In this document: positions 44,747-54,134 of the stretch, one piece after another
Layout: each line of letters begins with the position of its first letter
Position numbering within the stretch: the first letter of the stretch is position 1
Assembly: GCF_900112255.1 (NCBI RefSeq)
Contig: NZ_FOLE01000006.1
Span: 186,001-250,000, forward strand
Direction: 5' to 3'
DNA: 64,000 nt
Origin: Flexibacter flexilis DSM 6793
Lineage (GTDB): Bacteria > Bacteroidota > Bacteroidia > Cytophagales > Flexibacteraceae
Position numbers and translations under genes: made by a program
The notes under the pieces: model-generated
The model's database searches: none
Seen by the model: only the letters and a program-made list of their open reading frames with translations
What the model was told of the DNA's origin: nothing

Positions 44747-46069
44747 ATGAAAAAGTTTATCACAACGCTTAAAAATATCTTCTCTATTGAAGATCTAAGA
44801 GTCAGAATTATCAATACTCTGTTGTTTTTGGGTATCTTCCGTTTGGGTTCGTACATCGTGCTTCCTGGCGTAGATGCTAACAAACTCGAAGGCAATACCT
44901 CTGGTATTTTCGGGCTTTTGGACACGTTTTTAGGCGGTGCGTTTAGCAATGCGTCTGTTTTTGGTCTAGGTATTATGCCATATATCACTGCTTCGATTAT
45001 CGTGCAGTTGCTTACGGTGGCCGTGCCTCATTTCCAAAAACTACAGAAAGACGGTGAGTCTGGTAGAAAAAAACTCAACCAAATGACTCGCTTCCTGACT
45101 GTATTAGTAACATTAGGGCAGTCTGTTGGCTACGTTACAGCTACCATCCCTGCCGACGCTATTGACCCTTATTTTGGTAAAACCCTTTTCGTTGCCTCTT
45201 CCATGATTACGCTTACAGCAGGTACAATCTTCTGTATGTGGCTTGGAGAAAAAATCACCGAAAAAGGTATTGGTAACGGTATTTCGATGCTAATTATGAT
45301 TGGTATCATCTCTCGTTTGCCAGGTGCCATCATCAAAGAAGCTGCTTCTCGTAACATGGACGGTGCGTTAGTATTCGTTCTGGAGCTTGTAGTATTGTTC
45401 TTTGTGGTAATGGGCGTAGTAATGCTTACGCAAGCTACTCGCAGGATACCTGTTCAGTATGCCAAACAAGTAATTGGTAACAAAGTATATGGTGGCCAAC
45501 GCCAATTCATTCCTTTGAAGGTAAACTCAGCAGGTGTTATGCCTATCGTTTTCGCTCAATCCTTGATGTTTATTCCTGCGATTGTAGCGACTGCCTTCAG
45601 AGAAGAAAGCGAAGTTGCGGGCTACATTGGCTCTACTTTCGGCGATCCTTCGTCTTGGCAGTATAGCCTTACTTTTACCGTCTTGATTATTGTTTTCACA
45701 TTCTTCTATACGGCTATTTCGGTGAATCCAAACCAAATCGCTGAAGACATGAAACGTAATAACGGCTTTATCCCAGGTATAAAACCAGGAGAACAGACAT
45801 CCGATTATATTGCTAATGTGATAGACCGAATTACTTTGCCAGGTGCTTTTTTCTTGGCAGCAGTAGCCATCCTTCCTGCATTGGTAACGCAATTGGGCGT
45901 GAGCAGAGACTTCGCTCAGTTCTTTGGGGGAACATCTCTTTTGATTATGGTTGGTGTTGTACTTGATACTTTACAACAAATTGAAAGCTATCTACTCATG
46001 AAACACTATGAAGGATTGATGGAAAGCGGCCAATTCAAGGACAATGACCAAAACGTAATAGTAGCCTAA
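44747..46069 (+). CDS. secY: Protein translocase subunit SecY
   Basis: The 440-residue channel protein has ten hydrophobic segments. Landmarks are the plug and gate region near LRVRIINTLLFLGIFRLGSYIVLPG, GIMPYITASIIVQLL, KITEKGIGNGISMLI, and the cytoplasmic loop ending IPVQYAKQVIGNKVYGGQ, plus PGIKPGEQTSDYI near 345. It forms the export channel with SecE and SecG. It follows rplO and precedes map by five bases. Confidence 0.97.
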   Translation: MKKFITTLKNIFSIEDLRVRIINTLLFLGIFRLGSYIVLPGVDANKLEGNTSGIFGLLDTFLGGAFSNASVFGLGIMPYITASIIVQLLTVAVPHFQKLQKDGESGRKKLNQMTRFLTVLVTLGQSVGYVTATIPADAIDPYFGKTLFVASSMITLTAGTIFCMWLGEKITEKGIGNGISMLIMIGIISRLPGAIIKEAASRNMDGALVFVLELVVLFFVVMGVVMLTQATRRIPVQYAKQVIGNKVYGGQRQFIPLKVNSAGVMPIVFAQSLMFIPAIVATAFREESEVAGYIGSTFGDPSSWQYSLTFTVLIIVFTFFYTAISVNPNQIAEDMKRNNGFIPGIKPGEQTSDYIANVIDRITLPGAFFLAAVAILPALVTQLGVSRDFAQFFGGTSLLIMVGVVLDTLQQIESYLLMKHYEGLMESGQFKDNDQNVIVA

Positions 46070-46074
46070 GGTTT

Positions 46075-46866
46075 ATGTCGCAAGAAAAGCAAGGTATTAA
46101 ATACAAAACCTTAGAGGAAATAGAACTGATACGTTTAAGCGGTGATTTGTTAGGCCGCACGCAAGGTTTGGTTTCTAAGACAATAAAATCTGGAATCACG
46201 ACCAAGTCGCTTGACAAATTAGCTTACGAGTATATTTCGGATAACGGAGCTCATCCTTCTTTTAAAGGTTATAATGGCTTCCCTTATTCACTCTGTATCT
46301 CCGTTAATGATGTTGTAGTTCATGGAATGCCCAGCGATTATGAAATCAAGGACGGAGATATAGTTTCTGTAGATTGCGGTGTTTTGCTCAATGGCTTTCA
46401 TGCCGACAGTGCCTACACTTACCCTGTAGGGAATGTGAAGAAAGAAACAATGCAACTTCTTATTGACACGAAAGCCTCTTTATTTTTAGGAATAGAAGCG
46501 GCACAAGCGGGAAACCGTACGGGAGATATAGGAAGTGCAGTACAGCAATTCGTAGAAGCCAAAGGATATTCCGTTGTAAGGGAATTAGTTGGTCACGGAT
46601 TAGGACGCAGTTTGCACGAGAGTCCAGAAGTTCCCAACTATGGAAAGAAAGGCAAAGGTACTATGTTGAGCGAAGGCTTGGTGATTGCCATTGAGCCGAT
46701 GGTCAATTTAGGTAAAAAGCAAATATTTCAAGATAGAGATGGCTGGACAATTCGCACGGCAGACCGCAAACCATCAGCTCATTTTGAGCATACGATAGCG
46801 ATTGTCGAAGGCAAACCACAAATCCTAACCACATTTCAATACATAGACGAAGTATTCCAATTTTGA
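46075..46866 (+). CDS. map: Methionine aminopeptidase, type I
   Basis: The 263-residue enzyme removes the initiator methionine. The five metal ligands are visible in [23 protein letters not shown] (two aspartates), [18 protein letters not shown] (histidine), AIEPMVNLG (glutamate) and [13 protein letters not shown] (glutamate). [27 protein letters not shown] (in parts) provides the substrate-binding histidine. It is short-form, with no zinc-finger extension. It overlaps neither neighbour: 5 bases after secY and 1 base before infA. Confidence 0.96.
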   Translation: MSQEKQGIKYKTLEEIELIRLSGDLLGRTQGLVSKTIKSGITTKSLDKLAYEYISDNGAHPSFKGYNGFPYSLCISVNDVVVHGMPSDYEIKDGDIVSVDCGVLLNGFHADSAYTYPVGNVKKETMQLLIDTKASLFLGIEAAQAGNRTGDIGSAVQQFVEAKGYSVVRELVGHGLGRSLHESPEVPNYGKKGKGTMLSEGLVIAIEPMVNLGKKQIFQDRDGWTIRTADRKPSAHFEHTIAIVEGKPQILTTFQYIDEVFQF

Positions 46867-46867
46867 T

Positions 46868-47086
46868 ATGGCAAAACAGACTTCTATCGAACAAGACGGC
46901 ACTATCGTGGAGGCTCTTTCTAACGCTATGTTTCGAGTAGAGTTAGAAAATGGACACCAAGTAATTGCCCACATTTCTGGCAAGATGCGCATGAACTACA
47001 TTAAGATTCTGCCTGGCGATAAAATCAAATTAGAGATGTCGCCTTACGATTTAACAAAAGGCAGAATCGTTTACAGATACAAGTAA
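46868..47086 (+). CDS. infA: Translation initiation factor IF-1
   Basis: The 72-residue single OB-fold protein reads [21 protein letters not shown], then [25 protein letters not shown] and [23 protein letters not shown], a full match to IF-1. It binds the A site of the 30S subunit during initiation. It starts one base after map. Confidence 0.97.
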   Translation: MAKQTSIEQDGTIVEALSNAMFRVELENGHQVIAHISGKMRMNYIKILPGDKIKLEMSPYDLTKGRIVYRYK

Positions 47087-47143
47087 AATCGTAGAGGTAC
47101 AGCTGTGAAGTTGTATCTTATTCCATTCAAATCAACTCAGGCA

Positions 47144-47260
47144 ATGAAAGTAAAAGCTTCAATTAAAAAACGCAGCGTGGACTGTAAAGTCATCAGACGC
47201 AAAGGCAAACTGTACGTTATTAACAAAAAAAATCCTCGCTATAAACAAAGACAAGGATAA
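47144..47260 (+). CDS. rpmJ: 50S ribosomal protein L36
   Basis: This short gene encodes 38 residues, [20 protein letters not shown] followed by [18 protein letters not shown]. The order infA-rpmJ-rpsM is the standard one. The zinc-binding form of L36 has three cysteines and a histidine; here only one cysteine (residue 14) remains and the histidine is a tyrosine, so this is the zinc-free type, as usual in Bacteroidota. Confidence 0.96.
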   Translation: MKVKASIKKRSVDCKVIRRKGKLYVINKKNPRYKQRQG

Positions 47261-47272
47261 TCATTTTATACT

Positions 47273-47650
47273 ATGGCTAGAATTTCAGGAGTAGATATTC
47301 CAGATAACAAGCGCGGTGAAATCTCCTTAACCTATATTTTCGGTATAGGCCGCAGCTCTGCAAAGGCTATACTTGCTAAAGCAGGTGTAGATGCAAACAA
47401 AAAAGTAAGCACTTGGACTGAAGATGAGGCTAATGCCATTCGTGCTGTCATCGGTGCTGAGTATAAAACGGAAGGTGTGCTTAAATCTGAAGTTCAGATG
47501 AGCATCAAACGCCTGATGGACATCGGTTGCTACCGTGGCCTTCGTCACCGTAAAGGTTTGCCTTTGCGTGGACAACGTACTAAAAACAACTCACGTACTC
47601 GTAAGGGTAAACGTAAGACAGTAGCCAACAAGAAAAAAGCTACTAAGTAG
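47273..47650 (+). CDS. rpsM: 30S ribosomal protein S13
   Basis: The 125-residue protein has [34 protein letters not shown] (in parts) and the C-terminal tail [26 protein letters not shown] (in parts), all S13 features. It contacts the P-site tRNA and the L5 bridge. A 90-base spacer with a hairpin follows before rpsK, unlike the tight gaps elsewhere in the cluster. Confidence 0.97.
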   Translation: MARISGVDIPDNKRGEISLTYIFGIGRSSAKAILAKAGVDANKKVSTWTEDEANAIRAVIGAEYKTEGVLKSEVQMSIKRLMDIGCYRGLRHRKGLPLRGQRTKNNSRTRKGKRKTVANKKKATK

Positions 47651-47682
47651 TAAGTAATCATTGACCGATTATAGATGGCATG

Positions 47683-47707
47683 AGTGCTGGCTTTGCTGGC
47701 ACTTTTT
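47683..47707 (+). promoter_or_regulatory. Hairpin with T run between rpsM and rpsK (possible attenuator)
   Basis: The 21 bases from 47683 to 47703 fold as a nine-base stem with two G-T pairs around TTT, and a TTTTT run follows. It looks like a weak terminator or processing site inside the ribosomal operon. Confidence 0.45.
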
Positions 47708-47740
47708 GTCGGATTACCTCCGTTTAACATTTTATGTGAT

Positions 47741-48139
47741 ATGGCACAAGGAAATAAAAGAAAAGATAAAGCTAAAAAGCGTGTCGTAGTAGTGGAAGCT
47801 ACTGGTCAAGTGCACATTAAGGCTTCTTTCAACAACATTATCGTATCAATTACCAACAACGCAGGACAAGTAATTTCTTGGTCATCTGCTGGTAAAATGG
47901 GCTTCAAAGGCTCGAAAAAAAATACACCTTACGCTGCTCAAACAGCTGCCGCTAACTGCGCTCAAACAGCTTTTGAATTAGGTTTGCGTAAAGTGGAAGT
48001 ATTCGTAAAAGGCCCTGGTGCTGGACGCGAGTCAGCTATTCGTACATTACAAGCCGCTGGATTAGAAGTTACTATCATCCGCGATGTAACTCCGCTACCA
48101 CACAACGGTTGCCGCCCGCCTAAACGCAGAAGAGTATAG
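47741..48139 (+). CDS. rpsK: 30S ribosomal protein S11
   Basis: I chose the ATG at 47741 ([20 protein letters not shown]), giving 132 residues; an upstream start in frame is not needed. [46 protein letters not shown] (in parts) and [40 protein letters not shown] (in parts) are definitive for S11, with the NG site of isoaspartate formation present (PHNGC). It is followed by a 92-base gap before rpsD. Confidence 0.97.
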   Translation: MAQGNKRKDKAKKRVVVVEATGQVHIKASFNNIIVSITNNAGQVISWSSAGKMGFKGSKKNTPYAAQTAAANCAQTAFELGLRKVEVFVKGPGAGRESAIRTLQAAGLEVTIIRDVTPLPHNGCRPPKRRRV

Positions 48140-48231
48140 GTTTGGTTATCTTGTCGGGCGGGAAACCTTCTGAATTACGTTTTTGTTGCCTGACGCTTTA
48201 CTATCATATATAACAACAATCAACATAGAAA

Positions 48232-48837
48232 ATGGCTCGTTATACAGGACCAAAATCTAAAATTGCTCGTCGCTTCAATGAACCAATCTTGGGCGCAAGC
48301 AAAGCTTTACAAAAGAAAGCGTATCCTCCGGGACAACATGGCCGCGGAAAGAGAAGAAAACAATCTGAATACGCTGTTCAATTAGGCGAAAAACAAAAAG
48401 CAAAATATACTTACGGCGTTTTGGAACGTCAGTTCGCTAACCTTTTCGACAAAGCTGCTCGTAAGCATGGGGTTACAGGTGAGAACTTGCTTCGTTTCCT
48501 TGAGGCTCGCTTAGACAACGTAGTGTACCGTTTGGGTATTGCTCCTACACGTCGTGCGGCTCGCCAATTAGTTCTACATAAACACATCGTAGTAGGTGGT
48601 GAAGTAGTAAACGTTCCTTCATACTCTGTAAAACCAGGTCAAGTGATAGGTGTACGTGAGAAATCAAAATCTTTGGAGGCGATCACTACAAGTCTTTCTG
48701 CTCGCAGCGCAAAGAAATTCCCATGGTTGGAGTGGAATAGTGCTGAATTAAGCGGTACATTCGTGTCATACCCTGACAGAGATGCTATCCCTGAAAACAT
48801 TCAGGAGCAACTTATCGTCGAATTGTACTCTAAGTAA
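48232..48837 (+). CDS. rpsD: 30S ribosomal protein S4
   Basis: The 201-residue protein begins [20 protein letters not shown] and has the S4 RNA-binding domain at about 90-150 ([39 protein letters not shown], in parts). It nucleates assembly of the small subunit and in other bacteria represses its own operon. The N-terminal zinc-type cysteines are absent, giving the zinc-free form. It precedes rpoA by 33 bases. Confidence 0.97.
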   Translation: MARYTGPKSKIARRFNEPILGASKALQKKAYPPGQHGRGKRRKQSEYAVQLGEKQKAKYTYGVLERQFANLFDKAARKHGVTGENLLRFLEARLDNVVYRLGIAPTRRAARQLVLHKHIVVGGEVVNVPSYSVKPGQVIGVREKSKSLEAITTSLSARSAKKFPWLEWNSAELSGTFVSYPDRDAIPENIQEQLIVELYSK

Positions 48838-48870
48838 TTTTAACTTTCTACTTACAAACCACATACGACT

Positions 48871-49860
48871 ATGTCAATATTAGCATTTCAAATGCCTGAA
48901 AAAGTGGTGATGGAAAAAGCCGACGATTTCAGAGGCTTGTTCGAATTTAAACCACTTGAAAAAGGGTACGGAGTTACGATTGGCAATGCTTTGAGACGAA
49001 TCCTTCTTTCTTCATTGGAAGGATATGCCATTACTTCTGTGAAAATAGAAGGCGTGTTGCATGAGTTCTCAACCATTGAAGGTGTGGTGGAAGACGTATC
49101 TGAAGTTATCTTGAACCTCAAAATGGTGCGTTTCAAGAAAGTATCTGACGTGCTTGACAACAAAATCCAGATTCATTTGCGTAATCAGGAAGTTTTCAAA
49201 GCAGGAGATATTGAGAAGTTTACCCCTTCGTTTCAGATTCTCAACCCTGACTTAGTGATTTGTAACATAGATTCTTCGCGTGAACTTGAAGTGGAAATCA
49301 CTTTGGAAAAAGGCAGAGGCTATGTACCTGCGGACGAAAACAAGCCAGCAGAACAACTCACAGGTGTTATTCCTATTGATGCCATCTTTACGCCTATCAA
49401 AAACGTAAAGTATAGTATTGAAAATACAAGGGTAGAACAAAAAACAGACTATGAGCGTTTGCTCCTCGATATAGAAACTGATGGTTCTATTCACCCTGAA
49501 GATGCACTGAAAGGTGCTGCCAATATATTGATTAAGCACTTTATGCTGTTCTCTGACCAGACGATGACCTTCGAAGTGGCCAAACCACAAGAAGATGAAG
49601 CGGTGGATGAGGAAATGCTACACATGCGTAAATTGCTTAAAACCTCGCTCGCTGACCTTGATTTGTCTGTTCGCGCTTACAATTGCTTGAAGGCCGCAGA
49701 CATCAAAACACTTGGCGACTTGGCCAGACTCGAAGTGTCGGACATGATGAAGTTCCGTAACTTCGGTAAAAAGTCCCTTACCGAATTGGAACAACTCATG
49801 GTTGAAAAACAATTGACGTTTGGTATGGACTTATCTAAGTATAAACTTGATGAAGATTAA
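48871..49860 (+). CDS. rpoA: RNA polymerase alpha subunit
   Basis: The 329-residue protein has the N-terminal dimerisation domain ([51 protein letters not shown], in parts) and the C-terminal helix-hairpin domain ([44 protein letters not shown], in parts) that binds UP elements and activators. It seeds polymerase assembly. Its stop is five bases before rplQ. Confidence 0.97.
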   Translation: MSILAFQMPEKVVMEKADDFRGLFEFKPLEKGYGVTIGNALRRILLSSLEGYAITSVKIEGVLHEFSTIEGVVEDVSEVILNLKMVRFKKVSDVLDNKIQIHLRNQEVFKAGDIEKFTPSFQILNPDLVICNIDSSRELEVEITLEKGRGYVPADENKPAEQLTGVIPIDAIFTPIKNVKYSIENTRVEQKTDYERLLLDIETDGSIHPEDALKGAANILIKHFMLFSDQTMTFEVAKPQEDEAVDEEMLHMRKLLKTSLADLDLSVRAYNCLKAADIKTLGDLARLEVSDMMKFRNFGKKSLTELEQLMVEKQLTFGMDLSKYKLDED

Positions 49861-49865
49861 CTAAA

Positions 49866-50372
49866 ATGAGACACGGAAAAAGTTTTAATCACTTAGGTCG
49901 CACTGCATCTCACCGCAAAGCTATGCTTTCAAACATGGCTTCGTCGTTGATATTGCACAAGCGTATCGAAACAACACTTGCCAAAGCTAAAGAATTGCGC
50001 AAGTATATTGAGCCTTTGCTTACAAAGGCAAAAAACGATACTACACACTCTCGCCGTACTGTATTCTCTTATCTTCAAAATAAAGAGAGCGTAAAAGTAT
50101 TGTTTGGTGATGTAGCTGAGAAAATTGCTAGCCGTCCAGGTGGCTACACTCGCATCGTTAAATTAGGCAACCGTTTGGGTGATAACGCTGAAGTTTGCTT
50201 GATTGAGTTGGTGGACTATAACACAACTCTTTTGGCTGAAACTAAAGAAGCTGCTGCTACTAAAACTCGTCGTAGCCGTCGTAGCACTGCCCCTAAAGCT
50301 GCTGCTGAAAGCACAGAAACTCCTGCTGCTGAAGAAAGTTCAGAATCTTCAGAACCAACAACTGAAGCATAA
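49866..50372 (+). CDS. rplQ: 50S ribosomal protein L17 with extended tail
   Basis: The 168-residue protein has the L17 core ([50 protein letters not shown] in parts, and [28 protein letters not shown]). The core ends near residue 125; the last ~40 residues are a low-complexity tail, first basic ([14 protein letters not shown]) and then acidic with Ala, Ser and Glu. Such tails are common in Bacteroidota. It ends the operon, with a strong hairpin 23 bases later. Confidence 0.96.
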   Translation: MRHGKSFNHLGRTASHRKAMLSNMASSLILHKRIETTLAKAKELRKYIEPLLTKAKNDTTHSRRTVFSYLQNKESVKVLFGDVAEKIASRPGGYTRIVKLGNRLGDNAEVCLIELVDYNTTLLAETKEAAATKTRRSRRSTAPKAAAESTETPAAEESSESSEPTTEA

Positions 50373-50394
50373 TCTGGATTTCATGCCATATACT

Positions 50395-50430
50395 AAGCCT
50401 CACTTCTCAAGGAAGTGGGGCTTATTTTTT
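50395..50430 (+). terminator. Terminator of the ribosomal cluster
   Basis: AAGCCTCACTTC (50395-50406) pairs with GAAGTGGGGCTT (50412-50423, one G-T pair) and is followed by ATTTTTT. Confidence 0.85.
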
Positions 50431-50532
50431 ATAGCTATACCTAATTTTTTGATAGGAAATAATAAAATTTAATCAATAAATTATTTAACATTGTAAATCT
50501 TTCTGCTATTAAATCAAAAACATAGAAACAGT

Positions 50533-51414
50533 ATGATTGAGCATAATTCTACTACTTGGATTGAAGTTGTTAAGCTATTTTTTTCAAGTAAAACGCTCCA
50601 TAATCTCACACCTGGTGTTCTTACGGCGGGGACTTATACGTTGGCGTTGGTGTATTTGAATAATAATTATATCAATGACAAAATGATAATTCCTTCGTTC
50701 ATTTACTCGTTGATGGGTATTGTGTTGGGTTTGTTGTTGGTATTTCGTACCAATACTTCGTATGATCGCTGGTGGGAAGGCCGCCGTTTGTTGGGTGCTT
50801 TGCTCAATACGAGCCGCAATTTGGCCTTGAAATTCAATGCGTATTTACCAAATGAGGACAAAGAAAACCGCGATTTTTTTGCTAAAACGATTATTAATTA
50901 TTCGTATGCACTCAAGGAACATTTGCGTAGCGGTGTGCGTGCCGACGAAATTTTGCCACTCGATAAGACTTATACCACCGAATTTTTGATGAATACATCC
51001 CATGTTCCTAATCGCATAGCATCTATTATGTATCAGAAAGTCAATGATTTGTACGAAAAGAAGACATTTACTGTAGAACAATTTATGATGTTGGATAAGC
51101 AAATGGAAGCTCTTACGGATATTTTAGGAGGCTGCGAACGTATCAAAAAATCTCCGATTCCGTCGGCCTACAAAATCCACCTAATGAAATTTATTTTCTT
51201 GTTTATTTTTATCTTGCCTTTTGGCTTTATCCACGAAATACATTATTGGTCTGTGCCCATTGTCATGATTATCTTCTACGCTTTCGTTGGTTTGGACTTT
51301 ATTGCGGGAGAAATTGAGGAGCCTTTTGGCTTGGATGCCAATGACTTACCAACTGATGCGATTTGTACATCAGTACGCACCAACGTGTTTGAGATTATGA
51401 AACATAAAATTTAA
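50533..51414 (+). CDS. Bestrophin-like (UPF0187) channel protein
   Basis: The 293-residue protein shows the bacterial bestrophin pattern: two early membrane segments with LLLVFRTNTSYDRWWEGRRLLGALLNTSRNLA (in parts, about 70-100), where the RWWEGR motif is diagnostic, a helical middle, and later segments MKFIFLFIFILPFGFIHEIHYWSVP. The tail GEIEEPFGLDANDLPTDAIC matches the conserved calcium-clasp-like region of the family. These proteins form pentameric ion channels in the inner membrane; ion selectivity cannot be read here. The gene is alone, with a terminator 26 bases after the stop. Confidence 0.88.
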   Translation: MIEHNSTTWIEVVKLFFSSKTLHNLTPGVLTAGTYTLALVYLNNNYINDKMIIPSFIYSLMGIVLGLLLVFRTNTSYDRWWEGRRLLGALLNTSRNLALKFNAYLPNEDKENRDFFAKTIINYSYALKEHLRSGVRADEILPLDKTYTTEFLMNTSHVPNRIASIMYQKVNDLYEKKTFTVEQFMMLDKQMEALTDILGGCERIKKSPIPSAYKIHLMKFIFLFIFILPFGFIHEIHYWSVPIVMIIFYAFVGLDFIAGEIEEPFGLDANDLPTDAICTSVRTNVFEIMKHKI

Positions 51415-51439
51415 TTTAGCATAAAATACATACAGTCAG

Positions 51440-51470
51440 AACCCAACTTCTTTGAGTTGGGTTTTATTTT
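51440..51470 (+). terminator. Intrinsic terminator after bestrophin gene
   Basis: AACCCAAC (51440-51447) pairs with GTTGGGTT (51456-51463), followed by a T-rich run. Confidence 0.8.
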
Positions 51471-51575
51471 TGCCCTGAAATAACGGCTAATTTTATAGCG
51501 TTATGGGCTATGATTTTGTGTAACTTTGTGGCCTTTGTTATGTTGGCCGATTTTTAATCTTTTCGCATCAAAAAA

Positions 51576-54089
51576 TTGAGAAAGTTTATTGTTCGCTTTG
51601 TGCTTTACACGTTCATTGCGCTGTTTAGTTTGCTGGCCGTGTCGGCAACGCTGGTTTATGTGTATCAAGACAAACTCATTGGGTTGTTTGTGGAAGAGGC
51701 TAACAAGAAACTTCGCACACCCGTTTCGGTGAGCAAAATTGAACTGACATTTTGGGATACTTTTCCGCGTGTGGCACTTACTTTTCACGACATTAGCGTA
51801 ACGGAAAGTATCAAAGGTAGCCAAACGCCATTGCTCAAAGCCAAGAAATTGTATTTTACGTTTGGTTTGCTTAAGTTGATAAATGGCCAATACGAAATTA
51901 ATAGAGTGGTGGCCGAAGAAGGTGAAATTAATATCCGAAAAGATGCCGACGGCAATCCCAATTATCTGATTTTAGCACCTGACACTACTGCGCCAACTAC
52001 TACGCAAGCCAAACCCATCAAATTCCATCTCAATCAAATAAAACTTGATGCGATGTTGGTGCGATACAGCCCCGACTCGTCGCAAACATTCGACTTGCTG
52101 GCACGCCAACTCAAAGCTTCTTTGCATCTGGACAGCGCGGCAGTACGCACTACTTTAGACGGCAAACTGTTGGTCAATCGCATCAAAAGCGGGCAAGAGA
52201 TTTTCTTCCAAGAAAAAAATATCAACTTCCTGACTGAATTAGTTTTTGATAAAATTCAGAATCAATTAACGATACAACCGACTGATATTCAGATAGAAAA
52301 AATGGAATTTGGCGTGCGTGGCACTGTAACCACTGCGCCAAAAACGCTTTTAGATTTGTCGTTTGAAGGAAAAAATACGACCATTCCAAGTCTGCTTTCT
52401 TTGTTGCCCAAATCGCTGTATCAGAAAGTAAGTGCTTACCAAAGCGAAGGCGAAATTTATTTTGAAGGCACAGCCAAAGGCGAAGTTTCTAAGAAAAAAC
52501 AACCTGCCATTTCGTTGGATTTTGGTTGTAAAAATGTGGCGTTCTATCACCCAGATTTCAAAAAACGCATTGAAAAAGTGGGCTTTAAAGGGCATTTCTC
52601 TAATGCGGGAGAAGGCACTTTTGCGATGCGCGAATTGCGTGGAAGCCTTGATGATAAACTTTTTGAAGCAAGTGTCGCTGTTCGTAATTTCAAAGACCCG
52701 TTTTTGGAACTTAGCTTTTCGGGGGATTTTGATGTAGAATCACTTTTTCAATTATTTCCGCAAAAAGCCATTGACTTTGCGCGTGGCCACTTGGATTTGA
52801 CGTTGGATTTTAAAGGCCGTTTGGCCGACCTCAAATCCGTTTCGACGATCAGCAACACGCAAACCGACGGCGAACTTTCGATTCAAAACCTTGATTTTAA
52901 GCTCAAAAACAAAGCTTATGAGTTTACGGGGCTGGAAGGCAATTTTATTTTTAACAAAAATGATATTGCTGTTTCGGGATTTCAGGGCAGAGCAGGCGGC
53001 AGCGATTTTGCTTTGGACGGTTATTTTAAAAATTCCATTGCATTTTTCTTGTTCCCTCATGCTGATTTGCGCCTTGATGCCAGTTTTAAATCTCGCAATT
53101 TAGATTTGGACGAATTGCTTTCTGCGTCAGGGCAATCAGCTGAAAATAAGGAGAATACAGCGAAAGAAGAGCCATATAAATTTGTGATTTCGCCTAAGTT
53201 GGCTTTGCGTTTGCAGTGCGACATCGACAATTTGGCTTTTCGTCAATTTCACCCCAAAAAAATCACGGGTTTGTTTACGTTGGCTTCGCAACAAGCCAAT
53301 GCCGAAACGTTTTCGATGCAATTGGCGGGCGGGAAAATTGGTTTAACGGGTACACTGAACGCCCAAAAACAAGACGATATGTTGGCCGATTTGCGCATAC
53401 AATTTCAGAAAATTGATGCAGATAGCGTGTTTTATTTGTTTGAAGATTTTAATCAAAAATTCCTGACGCACAAGCAAATACGCGGCAAACTGACGACCGA
53501 CACACGCGCCAAAGTGTATTTTAATGAAAAATTGGAGATTGATACGCGCCGACTCTGGGCGGAGGCCGTTACTTCCATTGCCAATGGGCAGTTGAATAAT
53601 TTTGAACCGATGCAACAACTTTCCAAATTTATTGACCGCGAGGAGTTAAGTAATTTGCGTTTTGCGGAACTGAAAAATACATTTAGGCTTGAAAATCAGA
53701 CGCTTTATATTCCTGAAATGGAAATAAAATCCAATGTGTTTGCCGTGTCGGTGATGGGAACGCAGACTTTCGACAAAAAAATGGATTATAAACTCAAAGT
53801 GCCGCTGAATAATTTTGCGCGTCCAGACCGCGACGCGGCTTTCGGGGCAATTCGAGAGGAGGGAGGCGGGAAAACTTCCGTGATGCTGACGGTAAAAGGC
53901 ACAACCGACGATTTTAAGATAGCTTATGACAAACAAGCCGTAAAAGAAAAAATCAAGCAGAGTTGGAAGCAGGAAAAAGAAGAATTTAAGAACTTGTTCC
54001 GCAAACAAGACAGGGAAAAAGAGGAGAAAAAGGCCGAGCCTGCCGCCAAAAAGCCCGCCAAGAAACCAACCGAATATTTTGATTTTTAG
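51576..54089 (+). CDS. AsmA-family envelope protein
   Basis: The 837-residue protein starts at a TTG (LRKFIVRFVLYTFIALFSLL, read as Met), the only start compatible with the N-terminal membrane anchor; a -7-like TAACTTTG lies 48 bases upstream. After the anchor comes the AsmA N-terminal signature (LRTPVSVSKIELTFWDTFPRVALTFHDI), then a very long beta-rich region with repeated strands and hydrophilic gaps, and a charged Lys/Glu-rich tail. Proteins of this family span the periplasm and are linked to lipid transfer or outer-membrane assembly. There is no enzymatic motif. It is a single gene, with a terminator right after the stop. Confidence 0.85.
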   Translation: MRKFIVRFVLYTFIALFSLLAVSATLVYVYQDKLIGLFVEEANKKLRTPVSVSKIELTFWDTFPRVALTFHDISVTESIKGSQTPLLKAKKLYFTFGLLKLINGQYEINRVVAEEGEINIRKDADGNPNYLILAPDTTAPTTTQAKPIKFHLNQIKLDAMLVRYSPDSSQTFDLLARQLKASLHLDSAAVRTTLDGKLLVNRIKSGQEIFFQEKNINFLTELVFDKIQNQLTIQPTDIQIEKMEFGVRGTVTTAPKTLLDLSFEGKNTTIPSLLSLLPKSLYQKVSAYQSEGEIYFEGTAKGEVSKKKQPAISLDFGCKNVAFYHPDFKKRIEKVGFKGHFSNAGEGTFAMRELRGSLDDKLFEASVAVRNFKDPFLELSFSGDFDVESLFQLFPQKAIDFARGHLDLTLDFKGRLADLKSVSTISNTQTDGELSIQNLDFKLKNKAYEFTGLEGNFIFNKNDIAVSGFQGRAGGSDFALDGYFKNSIAFFLFPHADLRLDASFKSRNLDLDELLSASGQSAENKENTAKEEPYKFVISPKLALRLQCDIDNLAFRQFHPKKITGLFTLASQQANAETFSMQLAGGKIGLTGTLNAQKQDDMLADLRIQFQKIDADSVFYLFEDFNQKFLTHKQIRGKLTTDTRAKVYFNEKLEIDTRRLWAEAVTSIANGQLNNFEPMQQLSKFIDREELSNLRFAELKNTFRLENQTLYIPEMEIKSNVFAVSVMGTQTFDKKMDYKLKVPLNNFARPDRDAAFGAIREEGGGKTSVMLTVKGTTDDFKIAYDKQAVKEKIKQSWKQEKEEFKNLFRKQDREKEEKKAEPAAKKPAKKPTEYFDF

Positions 54090-54096
54090 CAAAAAG

Positions 54097-54134
54097 AAAA
54101 CCCCACTTTGTCGGTGGGGGGGGCTTTGTTTTAT
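54097..54134 (+). terminator. Terminator after the AsmA-like gene
   Basis: AAAACCCCAC (54097-54106) pairs with GTGGGG near 54114. An unusual run of eight G residues and then a T-rich run follow. It also covers the 3' end of the convergent OmpA gene. Confidence 0.6.

Noticed and set aside
47144-47260. Loss of zinc ligands in L36 as a novelty
   Set aside because: The zinc-free form of L36 is usual in Bacteroidota, so it is not unusual here.
54114-54123. Run of eight G residues as a phase-variable tract
   Set aside because: It lies after the AsmA stop codon within a terminator, not in a reading frame or between promoter elements. It may only be a sequencing weak point.
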